A stretch of 64,000 nt of DNA, taken from the NCBI RefSeq assembly GCF_025995235.1, contig NZ_BAPT01000007.1:62001-126000 (forward strand). The letters are read 5' to 3'. The notes under the pieces were generated by a model that searched no databases, was not told the DNA's origin, and worked only from the letters and a program-made list of their open reading frames with translations. This document shows, one piece after another, positions 1-9,340 of this stretch. Both the position numbers and the translations under genes were made by a program. The stretch is from Ameyamaea chiangmaiensis. Lineage in GTDB: Bacteria; Pseudomonadota; Alphaproteobacteria; Acetobacterales; Acetobacteraceae. Numbering within the stretch: position 1 is the stretch's first letter; the number at the start of each line of letters is the position of its first letter.

Positions 1-1149
1 GAGGACGGAATTTGCCTCAAGTCGTCAGGAAAAATTCTCTGCTGTCAGCCGTCCGGTACCGCCCAGTTCACCGCAACCAAGGCACGCGGGTGGGAGAATT
101 TAGGTCTCATTGCGCGGGATTCTCTCGACTGGTTCATGAATACGACAGTGGAGCAGTGGTTTGAGTGGGAAAGCGGAAACCCTGTCATTTTCAAGCGCTT
201 CCGTAAGGAGGGCGCAAACACGTATCTGGATGCGGAAGGGCTTTCCTATCGGCTCAGTGGCCGACCCGGGCCTATGATACTGGGGAGCGCCAGTCCAAAC
301 CGCATAACCATCCTCGACTCGTTTCGTAGACGTGTCGATGTCGTTCGTTTTAACCCCGTTATTTATTTCTGCGTGTTCGGCTCAGACGATTACTATGAAT
401 GCTGCCAGATCGCAGTCACGAGTTTGCGTCGATTTGGACGCTACACGGGTGATATCATCATCATAGCCGATCGTACGCCAGAACAGGTCCTCAGTATCCT
501 TCCTGATGACGTCCGTGACCGTGTTCTGGTTCGTCCCGTCTCGGGACATGAACCGCTTTTCGAGCGCTACAAGGTATTCGATCATCCGATCTCGGAGTAT
601 CTGCCCGTCATGTATCTGGATACGGATATTGTTGTCGCCGACGACATTCGCCCCCTTCTGAAACAGGCCGCGACACGTCCAGGCCTTCATATGTATCGCG
701 AAGCACACGAGCCACTCGACGATATCAAAGACACAAGATGGGACATCGACGCGAACTGGTGGGGGTCGTGGATGATCGGACGATCGGACAGTCTCGCTGA
801 CTTACCGTTCTGGCGAGCAACCTCCGGCATTATGATCTTTAACGATCTCCACCTCATTCAGTCGCTGTTCGAAAACGTTTGTATGATGGCGCGACTTACG
901 CGACGGCACGAAATAGACTGGTTCGGAGATCAGCCGATCCTGAACTATCTCGCGACCCAAATGGAGATCATTGATATCTCTCTTTTGAATGGGAAATCTG
1001 TCAACAGCGCCCATGCGGATCACTTTATGGCTCGCAGAAAGCGCTTTCTGATGCATGTTTCGATAGGCGTTGGCAAAGGCTATAAAAAACTGCCAATCAT
1101 GCAGGAGTTGCTACGTCGCCTGTCAGTCGAAAATGCGCCCACTGACTAG
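1..1149 (+). CDS. GT8-like glycosyltransferase with beta-trefoil-like N-terminal part, 5'-partial
   Basis: The frame is open from the first base with no stop, so the gene probably begins left of the window. An ATG at 136 could serve as a start, but the codons before it also look coding. The second half resembles a GT-A glycosyltransferase of the GT8 type: a hydrophobic strand followed by YLDTDIVVADD (DxD near bases 618-626), then SGIMIF and DWFGDQPILNYL, like the acceptor-side motifs of that family. The first ~100 residues show the G-x-x-L and GWENLGLI pattern of fascin-type beta-trefoil repeats, suggesting an accessory sugar-binding module. No signal peptide or membrane segment is visible in the part present. 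The partner and product are unknown; a role in surface polysaccharide or protein glycosylation is inference. It converges on the gluconate permease, whose stop lies 13 bases downstream. Confidence 0.7.
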   Translation, partial: EDGICLKSSGKILCCQPSGTAQFTATKARGWENLGLIARDSLDWFMNTTVEQWFEWESGNPVIFKRFRKEGANTYLDAEGLSYRLSGRPGPMILGSASPNRITILDSFRRRVDVVRFNPVIYFCVFGSDDYYECCQIAVTSLRRFGRYTGDIIIIADRTPEQVLSILPDDVRDRVLVRPVSGHEPLFERYKVFDHPISEYLPVMYLDTDIVVADDIRPLLKQAATRPGLHMYREAHEPLDDIKDTRWDIDANWWGSWMIGRSDSLADLPFWRATSGIMIFNDLHLIQSLFENVCMMARLTRRHEIDWFGDQPILNYLATQMEIIDISLLNGKSVNSAHADHFMARRKRFLMHVSIGVGKGYKKLPIMQELLRRLSVENAPTD

Positions 1150-1162
1150 CCTCGCTTCGATC

Positions 1163-2509
1163 TCACACACCCACGAACTGCGACAGCACCAGACAGAACA
1201 CCAACCCCAGCACGGCGATCAATGTTTCGATCACGCACCAGGTCTTGATCGTCTCCGGCACGCTGAGGCCGAGATATTCCTTGATCTGCCAGAAGCCGGC
1301 ATCGTTCATCGGCCCGAGCGCCACTGATCCGGCGCCGGTGACCAGCACCATCAGTTCGGGCGATACGTTGTGCGCCTGCAGCAGGATCGGGCCTGCAATC
1401 CCCGACGCGGTGCTCATCGCCACCGTCGCCGAGCCTGCGGCGACACGCACGATCACCGCCAGCAACCATGCCAGCACCAGCAACGGCACGTGTGCGTCGA
1501 GCGCCACGTTGGTGATGGTTCTGGACACGCCGCTGTCGACCAGTTCGCGCCCGAAGCCGCCTCCTGCGCCGACCAGCAACATGATCATCGCCGTCGGGCC
1601 AAGGCATTCGGTGGTGAATTTCAGGATCGTCTCACGCGAGAAGCCACGTGCCAGCCCGAGCACATAAAACGACAGCACGGTGGCCAGCAGAAGCGCGATG
1701 TCGGTGTTGCCAACGAAATGGATCAGGTTGTTGATCACCGAGCCCTTGGGCGTGACCAGATCCGCCACGGATGCCATCAGCATCAGCAACACCGGCGAGA
1801 GTATCGTCAGAACGGTCAGCCAGAATGGCGGTAGCGAATCGTGCTCGGTCTGCGACGTGAACTGTTCGGCCAGGGACGCCGGGTTGGCGAAGGTCACGTA
1901 ACGCCCGATAAATTTGGCGTAGAGCGGCCCGGCGATGATCGCAATCGGCGTGCCGACGAGAACCCCCCAGAAAATCGTCCGTCCGATATCGGCATGATAG
2001 GCGGTGAGCGCCAGAAGCGTGGCCGGGTGCGGGGGGATCATCGCATGGGTGACCGACAGGGCAGTCGCCATCGGCATGGCGATCAGCAGCAGCGGCACGC
2101 CGGTCCGCTTGGCCAGCGTGAAAACCAGCGGGATCAGCAATACGAACCCCACCTCGAAAAACACGGGCAAACCGATCAGCAGGCCGATGATCATCATCGC
2201 CCAGCTGATCCGCTTTTCGCCCGCGATCCGGGTGATCGTCAGGGCGATCTGATCCGCACCCCCCGATTCCGCCAGCATCTTGCCCAGCATCGTGCCCAGC
2301 GCGATCACCGTCGCGATGTGACCGAGCACATGCCCCATGCCCTCTTCGAAGGAACTGACGACTTTCTGCGCGGGCATTCCCGAAACCAGCGCCAGCATCA
2401 GCGATACGCTGAACAGTACCAGGAACGGGTTGAGACGATAGCGCGCGATCAGGACGATGACCGCGATGATGGAGGCCGACGCGAGGCCGATGGCGAAGAG
2501 GGGTGTCAT
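1163..2509 (-). CDS. gntP: GntP-family gluconate:H+ symporter
   Basis: A 448-residue integral membrane protein with about 12-14 hydrophobic segments spread over the whole length, matching the GntP/GntT family in size (about 440-450). Recognisable family stretches are the conserved HAMIPPHPA loop near residue 155 and the GAGSVALGPMNDAGFW segment near residue 395. It would bring gluconate or a related aldonate across the inner membrane. Its ATG follows no strong Shine-Dalgarno, but no upstream start is better. It is divergent from a sugar porter at 2691, and the roughly 180 bases between them must hold both promoters. Substrate could also be another sugar acid; family assignment is firm, substrate is inferred. 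Confidence 0.9.
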   Translation of the reverse strand: MTPLFAIGLASASIIAVIVLIARYRLNPFLVLFSVSLMLALVSGMPAQKVVSSFEEGMGHVLGHIATVIALGTMLGKMLAESGGADQIALTITRIAGEKRISWAMMIIGLLIGLPVFFEVGFVLLIPLVFTLAKRTGVPLLLIAMPMATALSVTHAMIPPHPATLLALTAYHADIGRTIFWGVLVGTPIAIIAGPLYAKFIGRYVTFANPASLAEQFTSQTEHDSLPPFWLTVLTILSPVLLMLMASVADLVTPKGSVINNLIHFVGNTDIALLLATVLSFYVLGLARGFSRETILKFTTECLGPTAMIMLLVGAGGGFGRELVDSGVSRTITNVALDAHVPLLVLAWLLAVIVRVAAGSATVAMSTASGIAGPILLQAHNVSPELMVLVTGAGSVALGPMNDAGFWQIKEYLGLSVPETIKTWCVIETLIAVLGLVFCLVLSQFVGV

Positions 2510-2690
2510 GGGCTGGCATCTCGCGGGCAGCGTGCGCGAATGTCAACCGTGCCGACCGTTCATAGGTTGGTGAAGGCCGCGCGCTGTGATTTACGCCGAC
2601 AGGGGCACGGGGTTGGAAACGGCGGCGGAACAGACCAAGGTGTGCCGCCGGCCTCTCGCGGCGCTTCTGGGACGGACAAGGGAACGAAGA

Positions 2691-4094
2691 ATGGAAGACG
2701 GCATGACCGATACGGGGCACGACGCGGTCCATGAAGGACACGCCCGGGCATTCGCCATGGCGCTGCTGGCTGCCCTCGCCGGCCTGATGTTCGGGCTGGA
2801 TACGGGCGTCATCGCCGGCGCGCTGCATTTCATCGCCGATACGTTTGAGGCATCGAGCCGCACGCAGGAATGGATCGTGTCGTCCATGATGGCGGGTGCC
2901 GCGCTGGGGTCGGTGGCGGCGGGCGGCATCTCCTACCGGTATGGCCGGAGCGGCGCGATGGTGGGCGCTGCCGTCATGTTCCTGATCGGGACGCTGACAT
3001 GCGCCCTTGCGCCGGGGATCGCGGTCATGATCGTCGGCCGGGTCATGCTCGGGCTGGCGGTAGGTGTGGCCGCCTTTGCCGCGCCACTGTATATTTCCGA
3101 GATCACGGTCGGCGAGCGTCGCGGCTCGATGATCTCGTTCTATCAGTTGATGGTCACGCTGGGGATTTTCCTGGCCTTCGTGTCGGATTCGCTTCTCGCC
3201 CCAGGCGCGCACTGGCGGTGGATGCTCGGCGTCATGGCCGTTCCCAGCTCTGTCTTCCTGATCGGCGCCCTGTTTCTGCCCCATACGCCGCGCTGGCTGA
3301 TGATGCGCGGACAGACCGGAGCCGCACGCCGCGTGATGCTCAGCCTGCGTGGTGATGCCCGGATCGCGGACGCGGAAATCCGCGAGATTTCGGTGCAGCT
3401 CCACAACGAATCGGGGAGCGGCTTTGCCCTATTTCGCCGGTCGGCGAATTTCCGCCGCTCGGTGGCACTTGGAATCGTGCTGCAGATCTTTCAGCAGCTG
3501 ACCGGCATCAACGTGCTGATGTATTACGCCCCGCGTGTTTTCGAGGCCGCGCATTTCGGCGTCTCGGCCGCCGTCTGGGCCACCACGCTAGTGGGACTGG
3601 TCAACATGGGCGCCACCGGCATCGCGATCGTCCTGGTCGATCGCTGGGGCCGACGGCCCTTGCTGATGGCCAGCTGCGCGATCGCGGCCTTCGCCATGGT
3701 CTCGGTCGGCATCCTGCTGGCGCTGGGCGCGGGATCGGTCCTGCAACAGGCCGTGCTGGTGGGCATGGTGCTTTTGTTCGTCGCGGGCTTCGCGATGGGT
3801 GAGGGGCCGCTGGTCTGGACGTTATGCTCCGAAATCCAGCCCCTTCAGGGCCGGGACTTCGGGATCGCCTGCTCGACCTTCACCAACTGGGCCGCGAACT
3901 GGGCCGTCAGCAACACATTCCTCTCGCTTCTGGCCGGGATCGGCGAAAGCGCGACGTTCTGGCTGTTCGGTATCCTCAACGCCGTCTTCATCATCGTGAC
4001 ATTCCTGTTTGTTCCCGAAACGAAAGATGTCTCGCTTGAAAAGATCGAAGACAATCTGATGCACGGCGCGCCCCTGCGCCGGCTTGGCCGCTGA
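2691..4094 (+). CDS. MFS sugar porter (GalP/XylE type)
   Basis: A 467-residue major facilitator of the sugar porter family, with 12 predicted membrane segments. The diagnostic signatures are present: GLMFGLDTGVIAGAL in TM1, GRVMLGLAVG near TM4, ERRGSM after TM5, PHTPRWLM before the central loop, QQLTGINVLMYYAP in TM7, DRWGRRPLL between TM8 and TM9, and FVPETKDVSLEKIE at the C terminus. The start at 2691 is chosen because AAGGGA lies a suitable distance upstream; an in-frame ATG at 2703 is an alternative. It would import a hexose or pentose by proton symport. It is followed 20 bases later by a dienelactone-hydrolase-type gene on the same strand and is divergent from gntP. Substrate cannot be told from sequence. 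Confidence 0.9.
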   Translation: MEDGMTDTGHDAVHEGHARAFAMALLAALAGLMFGLDTGVIAGALHFIADTFEASSRTQEWIVSSMMAGAALGSVAAGGISYRYGRSGAMVGAAVMFLIGTLTCALAPGIAVMIVGRVMLGLAVGVAAFAAPLYISEITVGERRGSMISFYQLMVTLGIFLAFVSDSLLAPGAHWRWMLGVMAVPSSVFLIGALFLPHTPRWLMMRGQTGAARRVMLSLRGDARIADAEIREISVQLHNESGSGFALFRRSANFRRSVALGIVLQIFQQLTGINVLMYYAPRVFEAAHFGVSAAVWATTLVGLVNMGATGIAIVLVDRWGRRPLLMASCAIAAFAMVSVGILLALGAGSVLQQAVLVGMVLLFVAGFAMGEGPLVWTLCSEIQPLQGRDFGIACSTFTNWAANWAVSNTFLSLLAGIGESATFWLFGILNAVFIIVTFLFVPETKDVSLEKIEDNLMHGAPLRRLGR

Positions 4095-4114
4095 CCACAC
4101 GGGAGAACGCGCTC

Positions 4115-4879
4115 ATGATCATCCGCACCGACGAGACCGCCGATATCGACACACCGACGGGCCCGATGCGCGTCCACCTGTTCCGCCCGGCAGGGGAAGG
4201 GCCGTTCGGCGCGGTCGTTCTCTATTCGGAGATTTATCAGGTGACCGGTCCGATCCGCCGTCTCGCCGCCATGATCGCCGGGCAAGGCCACGTCGTCGCC
4301 GTGCCGGAGGTCTATCATGAGTACGAGGCCCCAGGCACCATTCTGGCGTATGACAAGCCCGGCACGGATCGCGGGAACACGCTGAAATTCACCAAGCCCG
4401 TGGCAGGCTTCGACACTGATTCCGTGGCGGTGGTCGACTGGCTGGCCGCCCATCCCGCATGCAACGGGGCGGTCGGCACGTTCGGCGTGTGCCTGGGCGG
4501 CCATCTGGCATTCCGGGCCGCGATGAACCCGAAGGTGCGCGCGGCCGCGTGCTTCTACGCCACCGACATCCATACGGGAACGCTGGGGGCCGGCCGGTCG
4601 GACGACACGCTGGCACGCTTTGGCGACATTCCCGGCGAGGTGATGATGGTCTGGGGCCGACAGGATCCGCACGTGCCGTTTGCAGGACGCCAGTTGATCC
4701 GCGAACGGCTCGAGGAGGCCGGAACGCAGTATACTTGGCACGAGGTGAACGGTCAGCACGCGTTCCTGCGTGACGAAGGGCCGCGTTACGACGCCGCACT
4801 GTTTCTCGACGCGATGATGGCGACCCGCACCCTGTTCGCCCGCACCCTGTGTGGCGGACCCGCCCGCACCACATCCTGA
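4115..4879 (+). CDS. Dienelactone hydrolase family protein
   Basis: A 254-residue alpha/beta hydrolase of the dienelactone hydrolase (carboxymethylenebutenolidase) family. The nucleophile elbow is GVCLGG with a cysteine nucleophile, as in true DLH. The acid (in GRQDPHVPF) and the histidine (GQHAFLRDE) follow in the expected order. The conserved early part EIYQVTGPIRRLA also fits the family. It is cytoplasmic, with no signal peptide. It sits between two MFS transporters on the same strand with gaps of about 20 bases, so a common transcript is likely. The natural substrate is unknown: these enzymes hydrolyse lactones or small esters, and in a sugar-oxidising bacterium an aldonolactone is possible, but that is only inference. 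Confidence 0.85.
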   Translation: MIIRTDETADIDTPTGPMRVHLFRPAGEGPFGAVVLYSEIYQVTGPIRRLAAMIAGQGHVVAVPEVYHEYEAPGTILAYDKPGTDRGNTLKFTKPVAGFDTDSVAVVDWLAAHPACNGAVGTFGVCLGGHLAFRAAMNPKVRAAACFYATDIHTGTLGAGRSDDTLARFGDIPGEVMMVWGRQDPHVPFAGRQLIRERLEEAGTQYTWHEVNGQHAFLRDEGPRYDAALFLDAMMATRTLFARTLCGGPARTTS

Positions 4880-4899
4880 ACGGCGGAGCCGATACCGTC

Positions 4900-6288
4900 A
4901 TGAGCCGCCTGTTCGCCCGCACGCCCCTTCTGATCGAAGGGCAGGGGCTGGAGGGATCCGCACGTGCCCGGGCGATGTTCGCCGTCGCCCTGTCGGTGCT
5001 TCTGTCCGTCCTGGACTATGCGATCGCCAACGTCGCGCTGCCGACCATCGCGGACGATCTGCACGCCGATCGTGCGGCGTCGATCTGGGTGGTCAATGCG
5101 TACCAGATGGCGTCGGTCATGGCGCTTCTGCCGCTGGCCTCGCTCGGCGCGCGGGTCGGGTTCGCGCGCATGTGCCAAATCGGCATCGGTGTCTTCGTGG
5201 TGGCGTCGGTCTGGTGCGCGACCGCGCACTCGCTGCTGGAAATCTCGCTGGCCCGTGCACTGCAGGGCATCGGCGGCGCGTGCATCATGAGCGTCAACAT
5301 CGCCCTTGTCCGCTTTATCTATCCCCATGCGGCGATCGGCCGCGGCATTGCCATCAACGGCATCGTCGTGGCCGCCGGGGTGGCGCTTGGCCCGACGATC
5401 GCGGCACTCGTGCTCTACGTCGCACGTTGGCCGTGGATCTTCCTGATCAACCTGCCGCTGGGCGCGGTCGCGCTGTTTTTCGCGGTGACGACACTGCCGC
5501 GCACCCCGCGCGTCGAGACCCCGTTCGACTGGCGCAGTGCCGCGCTGAACGTCGTCGCGTTCAGCGGCGTAATCGTGGGGATCGACAGTCTTGCCCATCA
5601 GGCCGGCGCCGCGCAGGCTTCGGCCCTGATCGTGGTCGGCGCCGTCGCGCTGGCAGCCCTCGTGCTGCGTCAGCGCGGGCGACCCAACCCGATGTTTCCC
5701 GTCGACCTTCTGGGGGTACCGGACTTCGTCGTGGCCTTCCTGGTCGGGATGATGGGGTTCATCGCATCGAATTTCTTCATCATCTCGATGCCGTTCACAC
5801 TGCAGAGCCTGTTCGGTCGCACGCCCTCCCAGACGGGGTTGCTGATCACGCCATGGCCGGTCGGTATCGTGCTGATCTCGCCTCTGGTCGGGCGCATCGC
5901 CGACCGGGTGCCCGCCAGCGTCGTGTCGTCCTGCGGGCTGCTGGTGACCAGCTTCGGCTTTCTGATGCTGTCCCTGCTGCCCGCCGATGCCACGACGCTC
6001 GATATCATCTGGCGCATCGGCATCGCGGGAATGGGCTTTGGCATTTTCCAGGCCCCCAACAACCGCGCCATGATGGTCGCCGCCCCGCGTGGCCGCGCCG
6101 GCAGCGCCAGTGGCATGGTGTCCGTCGCCCGCCTTATGGGCCAGACGCTTGGTGCCATGCTCGTCGCGCTGACGTTCGCCTTCGTCGCGCAGCAAGCGAA
6201 CCGGCGATGCCTGGAATTTGCATCGGTGACGGCCCTGCTTGCGGCTATCCTGAGTGCCACAAGGCTGCGTCGTCGCGCGGCACACTGA
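4900..6288 (+). CDS. MFS drug efflux transporter, DHA2-like (14 TM)
   Basis: A 462-residue major facilitator with about 14 membrane segments, the arrangement of the DHA2 (QacA/SmvA/EmrB) branch. Visible signatures are LDYAIANVALPTIADDL in TM1 (compare LDxTIVNVALP), WVVNAYQMASVMALLP in TM2, ARALQGIGGACI in TM4 and NLPLGAVAL in the sixth segment. The ATG at 4900 is preferred over an upstream GC-rich extension because TM1 then begins about 20 residues in. It probably exports a toxic small molecule by proton antiport. It follows the hydrolase gene by 20 bases and is followed 16 bases later by a small lipoprotein gene, so the four genes from 2691 to 6802 may form one unit. Confidence 0.85.
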   Translation: MSRLFARTPLLIEGQGLEGSARARAMFAVALSVLLSVLDYAIANVALPTIADDLHADRAASIWVVNAYQMASVMALLPLASLGARVGFARMCQIGIGVFVVASVWCATAHSLLEISLARALQGIGGACIMSVNIALVRFIYPHAAIGRGIAINGIVVAAGVALGPTIAALVLYVARWPWIFLINLPLGAVALFFAVTTLPRTPRVETPFDWRSAALNVVAFSGVIVGIDSLAHQAGAAQASALIVVGAVALAALVLRQRGRPNPMFPVDLLGVPDFVVAFLVGMMGFIASNFFIISMPFTLQSLFGRTPSQTGLLITPWPVGIVLISPLVGRIADRVPASVVSSCGLLVTSFGFLMLSLLPADATTLDIIWRIGIAGMGFGIFQAPNNRAMMVAAPRGRAGSASGMVSVARLMGQTLGAMLVALTFAFVAQQANRRCLEFASVTALLAAILSATRLRRRAAH

Positions 6289-6304
6289 GCACGAGGGCCG
6301 CCCA

Positions 6305-6802
6305 ATGGCACCATGGTTCACGCGCCGCACCCTGATCGGCGCGGTCCTGGCAACACCGGCGGCCGGAAGTCTGGCGGGTTGCGTCGGGCCGACGGGGCCC
6401 GTGTTCGGCGACTGGTACGGGTATCAGACCGGCTGCGCCGACGGCTATGATCGCAGCGTGGCGCTGGTTCTGGACGGCACGCCGGACGCGCGCGGGGGGA
6501 CGTTTCATTATCGGGCCTTCCGACGTCTGGCGTCGCTGGGCTGGGGTGGTGTCGCGATGGATGGGGTTGAGCGTTGGGACGGCCAGTGGCGCCTGCACAC
6601 CGTGCCATCGGGCGGCCAGACATGGACCCGGGTCGACCTGTCGGGCCTGCCCCCGACCGAGCGCGCCGCCTATATCCTGATGGACAGGCACGTGCTTGTC
6701 CCGGTCGTCGTGGGTGGCAGCGGCCCCGACCTCAGCCAGTTGGGGCTGGAATCGCGCCTGGTGCCGCGACCCACGACCGCATACGGCTATGGCCGCGTCT
6801 GA
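6305..6802 (+). CDS. Small hypothetical lipoprotein
   Basis: A 165-residue protein with a short basic N terminus (TRRT), a hydrophobic stretch and a lipobox LAGC with the acylated cysteine at residue 26, so it should be a periplasm-facing lipoprotein. The mature part is rich in Gly, Trp and Tyr (GDWYGYQTGC near the start, WDGQWRLH in the middle) and is probably beta-structured. The ATG at 6305 is favoured because it places the signal sequence at the very N terminus. It follows the MFS exporter by 16 bases and may be co-transcribed. No family was recognised. Confidence 0.7.
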   Translation: MAPWFTRRTLIGAVLATPAAGSLAGCVGPTGPVFGDWYGYQTGCADGYDRSVALVLDGTPDARGGTFHYRAFRRLASLGWGGVAMDGVERWDGQWRLHTVPSGGQTWTRVDLSGLPPTERAAYILMDRHVLVPVVVGGSGPDLSQLGLESRLVPRPTTAYGYGRV

Positions 6803-6834
6803 TGCGCCGATGATCGAGCCCGGGCCTTACCTGT

Positions 6835-7392
6835 TTAGAAAACAGCTTCCAGCGCCGCCACCAACCGCACGATGCCCGATGCCGTAAGGCGAAGGTGCAG
6901 CGCTGATCGCCGAACTTTATGATTGTCTCGCACGATGAAGGTCGATCCCAGCTGTATGTAGAACAGGTTCATGTAGAACGACGCCGTTTCGAGGTAATCC
7001 ACGAACACGATCGGCGCACGGGTACGCATCATGACCGCCTGCCTGCGGCCGTGGACCGGGTCGGTCGTCTCCCGCGACGCATCCGGCTCGACATGAAACG
7101 GGGTCTCTCCGTCGAAGTCGGGCAGATGACGATGGGTGCAAAGTTTTCTCAGCGCCAGAATGGTGGCGGAGGCGGCCTCGGTCGTCAGCCTCATGTCGAC
7201 TGATGGCAGGGCGATGGGTTTTCGCGTGTCATCGTCGTGGACGATCGTGCCGAGTTTCAGATGATAGATGTCCTCCCGCCTATCGGCATGCAGGATGACG
7301 TCGATGAAGAAGACATGGGGGCCGGGCGGGACAAGATCGGGCTTTTGTGCTGCCGCGCCGGTAGAATTGAGTGCATACGGGTTCACGACCAC
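6835..7392 (-). CDS. Hypothetical protein, 185 aa
   Basis: An unrecognised cytoplasmic-type protein of up to 185 residues. It begins with GTG at 7392 (a second GTG two codons on is an alternative start). It has alternating hydrophobic strands (HVFFIDVILHA, IVFVDYLETASFYMNLFYIQLG) and a C-terminal amphipathic helix (SGIVRLVAALEAVF), which suggests a small compact alpha/beta fold rather than a membrane protein. It is convergent with the lipoprotein gene and lies left of tRNA-Lys on the same strand. The absence of a convincing competing frame on the other strand and normal codon use are the main reasons to accept it. Confidence 0.5.
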   Translation of the reverse strand: MVVNPYALNSTGAAAQKPDLVPPGPHVFFIDVILHADRREDIYHLKLGTIVHDDDTRKPIALPSVDMRLTTEAASATILALRKLCTHRHLPDFDGETPFHVEPDASRETTDPVHGRRQAVMMRTRAPIVFVDYLETASFYMNLFYIQLGSTFIVRDNHKVRRSALHLRLTASGIVRLVAALEAVF

Positions 7393-7529
7393 CTCGCGAC
7401 GATTCTACGTGCGGTCAGTGTCGCGCAACGGAGGACGCGAGGGGAACCATGATCGCGTGTTCTTCGCACGGCCGAGGCTGCGTGAGTGAGAACGTATGGC
7501 TATTTTTCAGAAAACCCCATCGCGGTATA

Positions 7530-7605
<76 letters not shown>

Positions 7606-7632
7606 ATACACCCTGCGATCGGGATGGCGGGC

Positions 7633-7660
7633 TTTTAACAGCCTGCCTTTGGCTCGACAA
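7633..7660 (-). promoter_or_regulatory. Probable sigma-70 promoter of tRNA-Lys
   Basis: On the minus strand TTGTCG (7655-7660) is followed after 16 bases by TTAAAA (7633-7638), a fair match to -35 and -10 elements. Transcription would begin about 20 bases before the mature tRNA 5' end. Called from position and motif only. Confidence 0.5.
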
Positions 7661-7688
7661 GAGTGAAAATGAAGTTTTTGTCCAGCCG

Positions 7689-8555
7689 CTAGCGATTCAG
7701 GCGCGCCAGCAGGCTGTCGAACTGGTCGAGCGACCGGTAGAGAATGCGCAGGCTGCCACCTTTGCCATCGAACGTGATCTGGACCGGCATGCCGAGTTTC
7801 AGCCCGAGTTCGCGTTCCAGCGCGCCGATCTCCGGGCTTCTGGGATCACGCGGCTTTTCGACGGTCGACACGGGTTTGGTGGCCTTGCCCGCCAGTGCCT
7901 CGGTCTGGCGTACGTTGAGCCCCTGCGTCAGGACCGTACGGGCGGCTGCCACGGGATCGGGATGGGCCAGCAGGGCACGCGCGTGACCGGCACTCAACTC
8001 GCCACGCCGCACATGCGTGCGCACCGGTGGCGGCAGGTTCAGCAGACGCAGCATATTGGCGACATGCGGGCGTGACTTGCCGACGGCACGTGCCAGCTCT
8101 TCCTGCGTCAGGCGGTAATCGGCCGACAGGCGCTGAAGGCCTTCGGCCTCTTCAATGGCGTTGAGATCGGCGCGTTGCAGGTTTTCGACCAGCGCCGCAG
8201 CCATCGCATCGCTGTCATCAAGGGCACGGACATGCACCGGTACGTCATGCAGCCCGGCCATCTGTGCCGCACGCCAGCGACGCTCGCCCGCGATGATCTG
8301 GTAGCGCCCATCCTGCGCGGGGTCCGGGCGGGCAAGGATGGGCTGCAGGATGCCACGCACGCGGATCGATTCTGCAAGCTCGGACAGCGGTCCCGGTTCC
8401 ATGTCCTGACGCGGCTGAAACGGACCGGGGACGAGAAATTCGATCGGCAGGCTTGCCACCCCCTCGGCACTCCGGGCTTTCGGGGCGTCATCGCCCAACA
8501 GGGCAGCCAGGCCACGCCCGAGGCGCGGTCGGGGGGCGTCTTTTTTGGAAGCCAT
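7689..8555 (-). CDS. parB: Chromosome partitioning protein ParB
   Basis: A 288-residue ParB/Spo0J-family CTPase and parS-binding protein. The N terminus holds the RLGRGLAALLGDD motif that typically contacts ParA. This is followed by the CTP-binding core with GERRWRAAQ (about residue 91) and LVENLQRADLNAIEEA, then a helix-turn-helix region around TQEELARAVGKSRPHVANML, and a C-terminal dimerisation domain. With ParA it segregates replicated origins by loading at parS and sliding. Two perfect parS sites lie nearby, inside rsmG and mnmE. Its ATG shares one base with the parA stop codon, so the two are translationally coupled. Confidence 0.97.
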   Translation of the reverse strand: MASKKDAPRPRLGRGLAALLGDDAPKARSAEGVASLPIEFLVPGPFQPRQDMEPGPLSELAESIRVRGILQPILARPDPAQDGRYQIIAGERRWRAAQMAGLHDVPVHVRALDDSDAMAAALVENLQRADLNAIEEAEGLQRLSADYRLTQEELARAVGKSRPHVANMLRLLNLPPPVRTHVRRGELSAGHARALLAHPDPVAAARTVLTQGLNVRQTEALAGKATKPVSTVEKPRDPRSPEIGALERELGLKLGMPVQITFDGKGGSLRILYRSLDQFDSLLARLNR

Positions 8556-9340
8556 CAGGATGTTTCCTTGCCGACACGGGCATCGACCTCGGCTGCCAGG
8601 GCTGTATAGGCCTGTGCACCGGTCGAGCGGGGATCATAACGCATGACGGCGCTGCCGTGGCTCTGCGCTTCGGAAATGCGAATGTTGCGCGGGATCAGCG
8701 TGTCCATCACCTGCGCCCGGAAGAAGCCCCGCGCGTCCTCGGCCACAAGCTCGGACAGGTTGTTGCGTCGATCGAACATCGTCAGGACAATGCCGGTGAT
8801 TTTCAGCGCGGGATTGAATGCCTTGCGCACCCGCTCGACCGTCCGTGTCAGCTGGCTGATCCCCTCCAGCGCAAAGAACTCGCACTGCAGCGGCACCAGA
8901 ACACCGTCGGCCGCCACCAACGCATTGAGGGTCAGAAGCCCCAGGCTGGGCGGGCAATCGATCAGGACGTAGTCGAAGTCGCCGCGCAGACGCCCGATCG
9001 CGTCGCGCAGACGATGTTCACGCCGCTCGTCGGTGACCAGTTCCAGTTCCGCACCGGCGAGATCGTTGTCGGCCGCGATGATGCTCAAGCCCGGCTGTTC
9101 GGTATCCTGAGTCACGGCACGGGGTTCGGCCCCGTCGATCATCATGGCGTAGGTACCGACCTTGCGGGCCTCATACGCGACGCCCAGCCCCGTTGACGCA
9201 TTGCCCTGCGGATCGAGATCGATCAGCAGGACACGACGACCGTGCTCGGCCAAAGCGGCCGCAAGATTGATGGCCGTTGTGGTCTTGCCCACACCGCCTT
9301 TCTGGTTCGCAAGTGCGAGGACGTAAGCGCGGTCAGTCAA
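8555..9340 (-). CDS. parA: Chromosome partitioning ATPase ParA
   Basis: A 261-residue ParA/Soj-type ATPase without an N-terminal DNA-binding extension, the chromosomal short form. The deviant Walker A motif KGGVGKTT is at about residues 14-21, followed by DLDPQGNASTGLG (A' motif) and the Walker B-like DYVLIDCPPSLG. It forms ATP-dependent dimers on the nucleoid that pull ParB-parS complexes. It overlaps rsmG upstream by 8 bases and parB downstream by one base, so the cluster rsmG-parA-parB is clearly an operon. Confidence 0.98.
   Translation of the reverse strand: MTDRAYVLALANQKGGVGKTTTAINLAAALAEHGRRVLLIDLDPQGNASTGLGVAYEARKVGTYAMMIDGAEPRAVTQDTEQPGLSIIAADNDLAGAELELVTDERREHRLRDAIGRLRGDFDYVLIDCPPSLGLLTLNALVAADGVLVPLQCEFFALEGISQLTRTVERVRKAFNPALKITGIVLTMFDRRNNLSELVAEDARGFFRAQVMDTLIPRNIRISEAQSHGSAVMRYDPRSTGAQAYTALAAEVDARVGKETS

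Noticed and set aside
1632..3404. Long open frame on the minus strand across gntP and the sugar porter
   Set aside because: High-GC shadow of the two transporter genes; composition is dominated by Arg, His, Gly and Asp with no domain.
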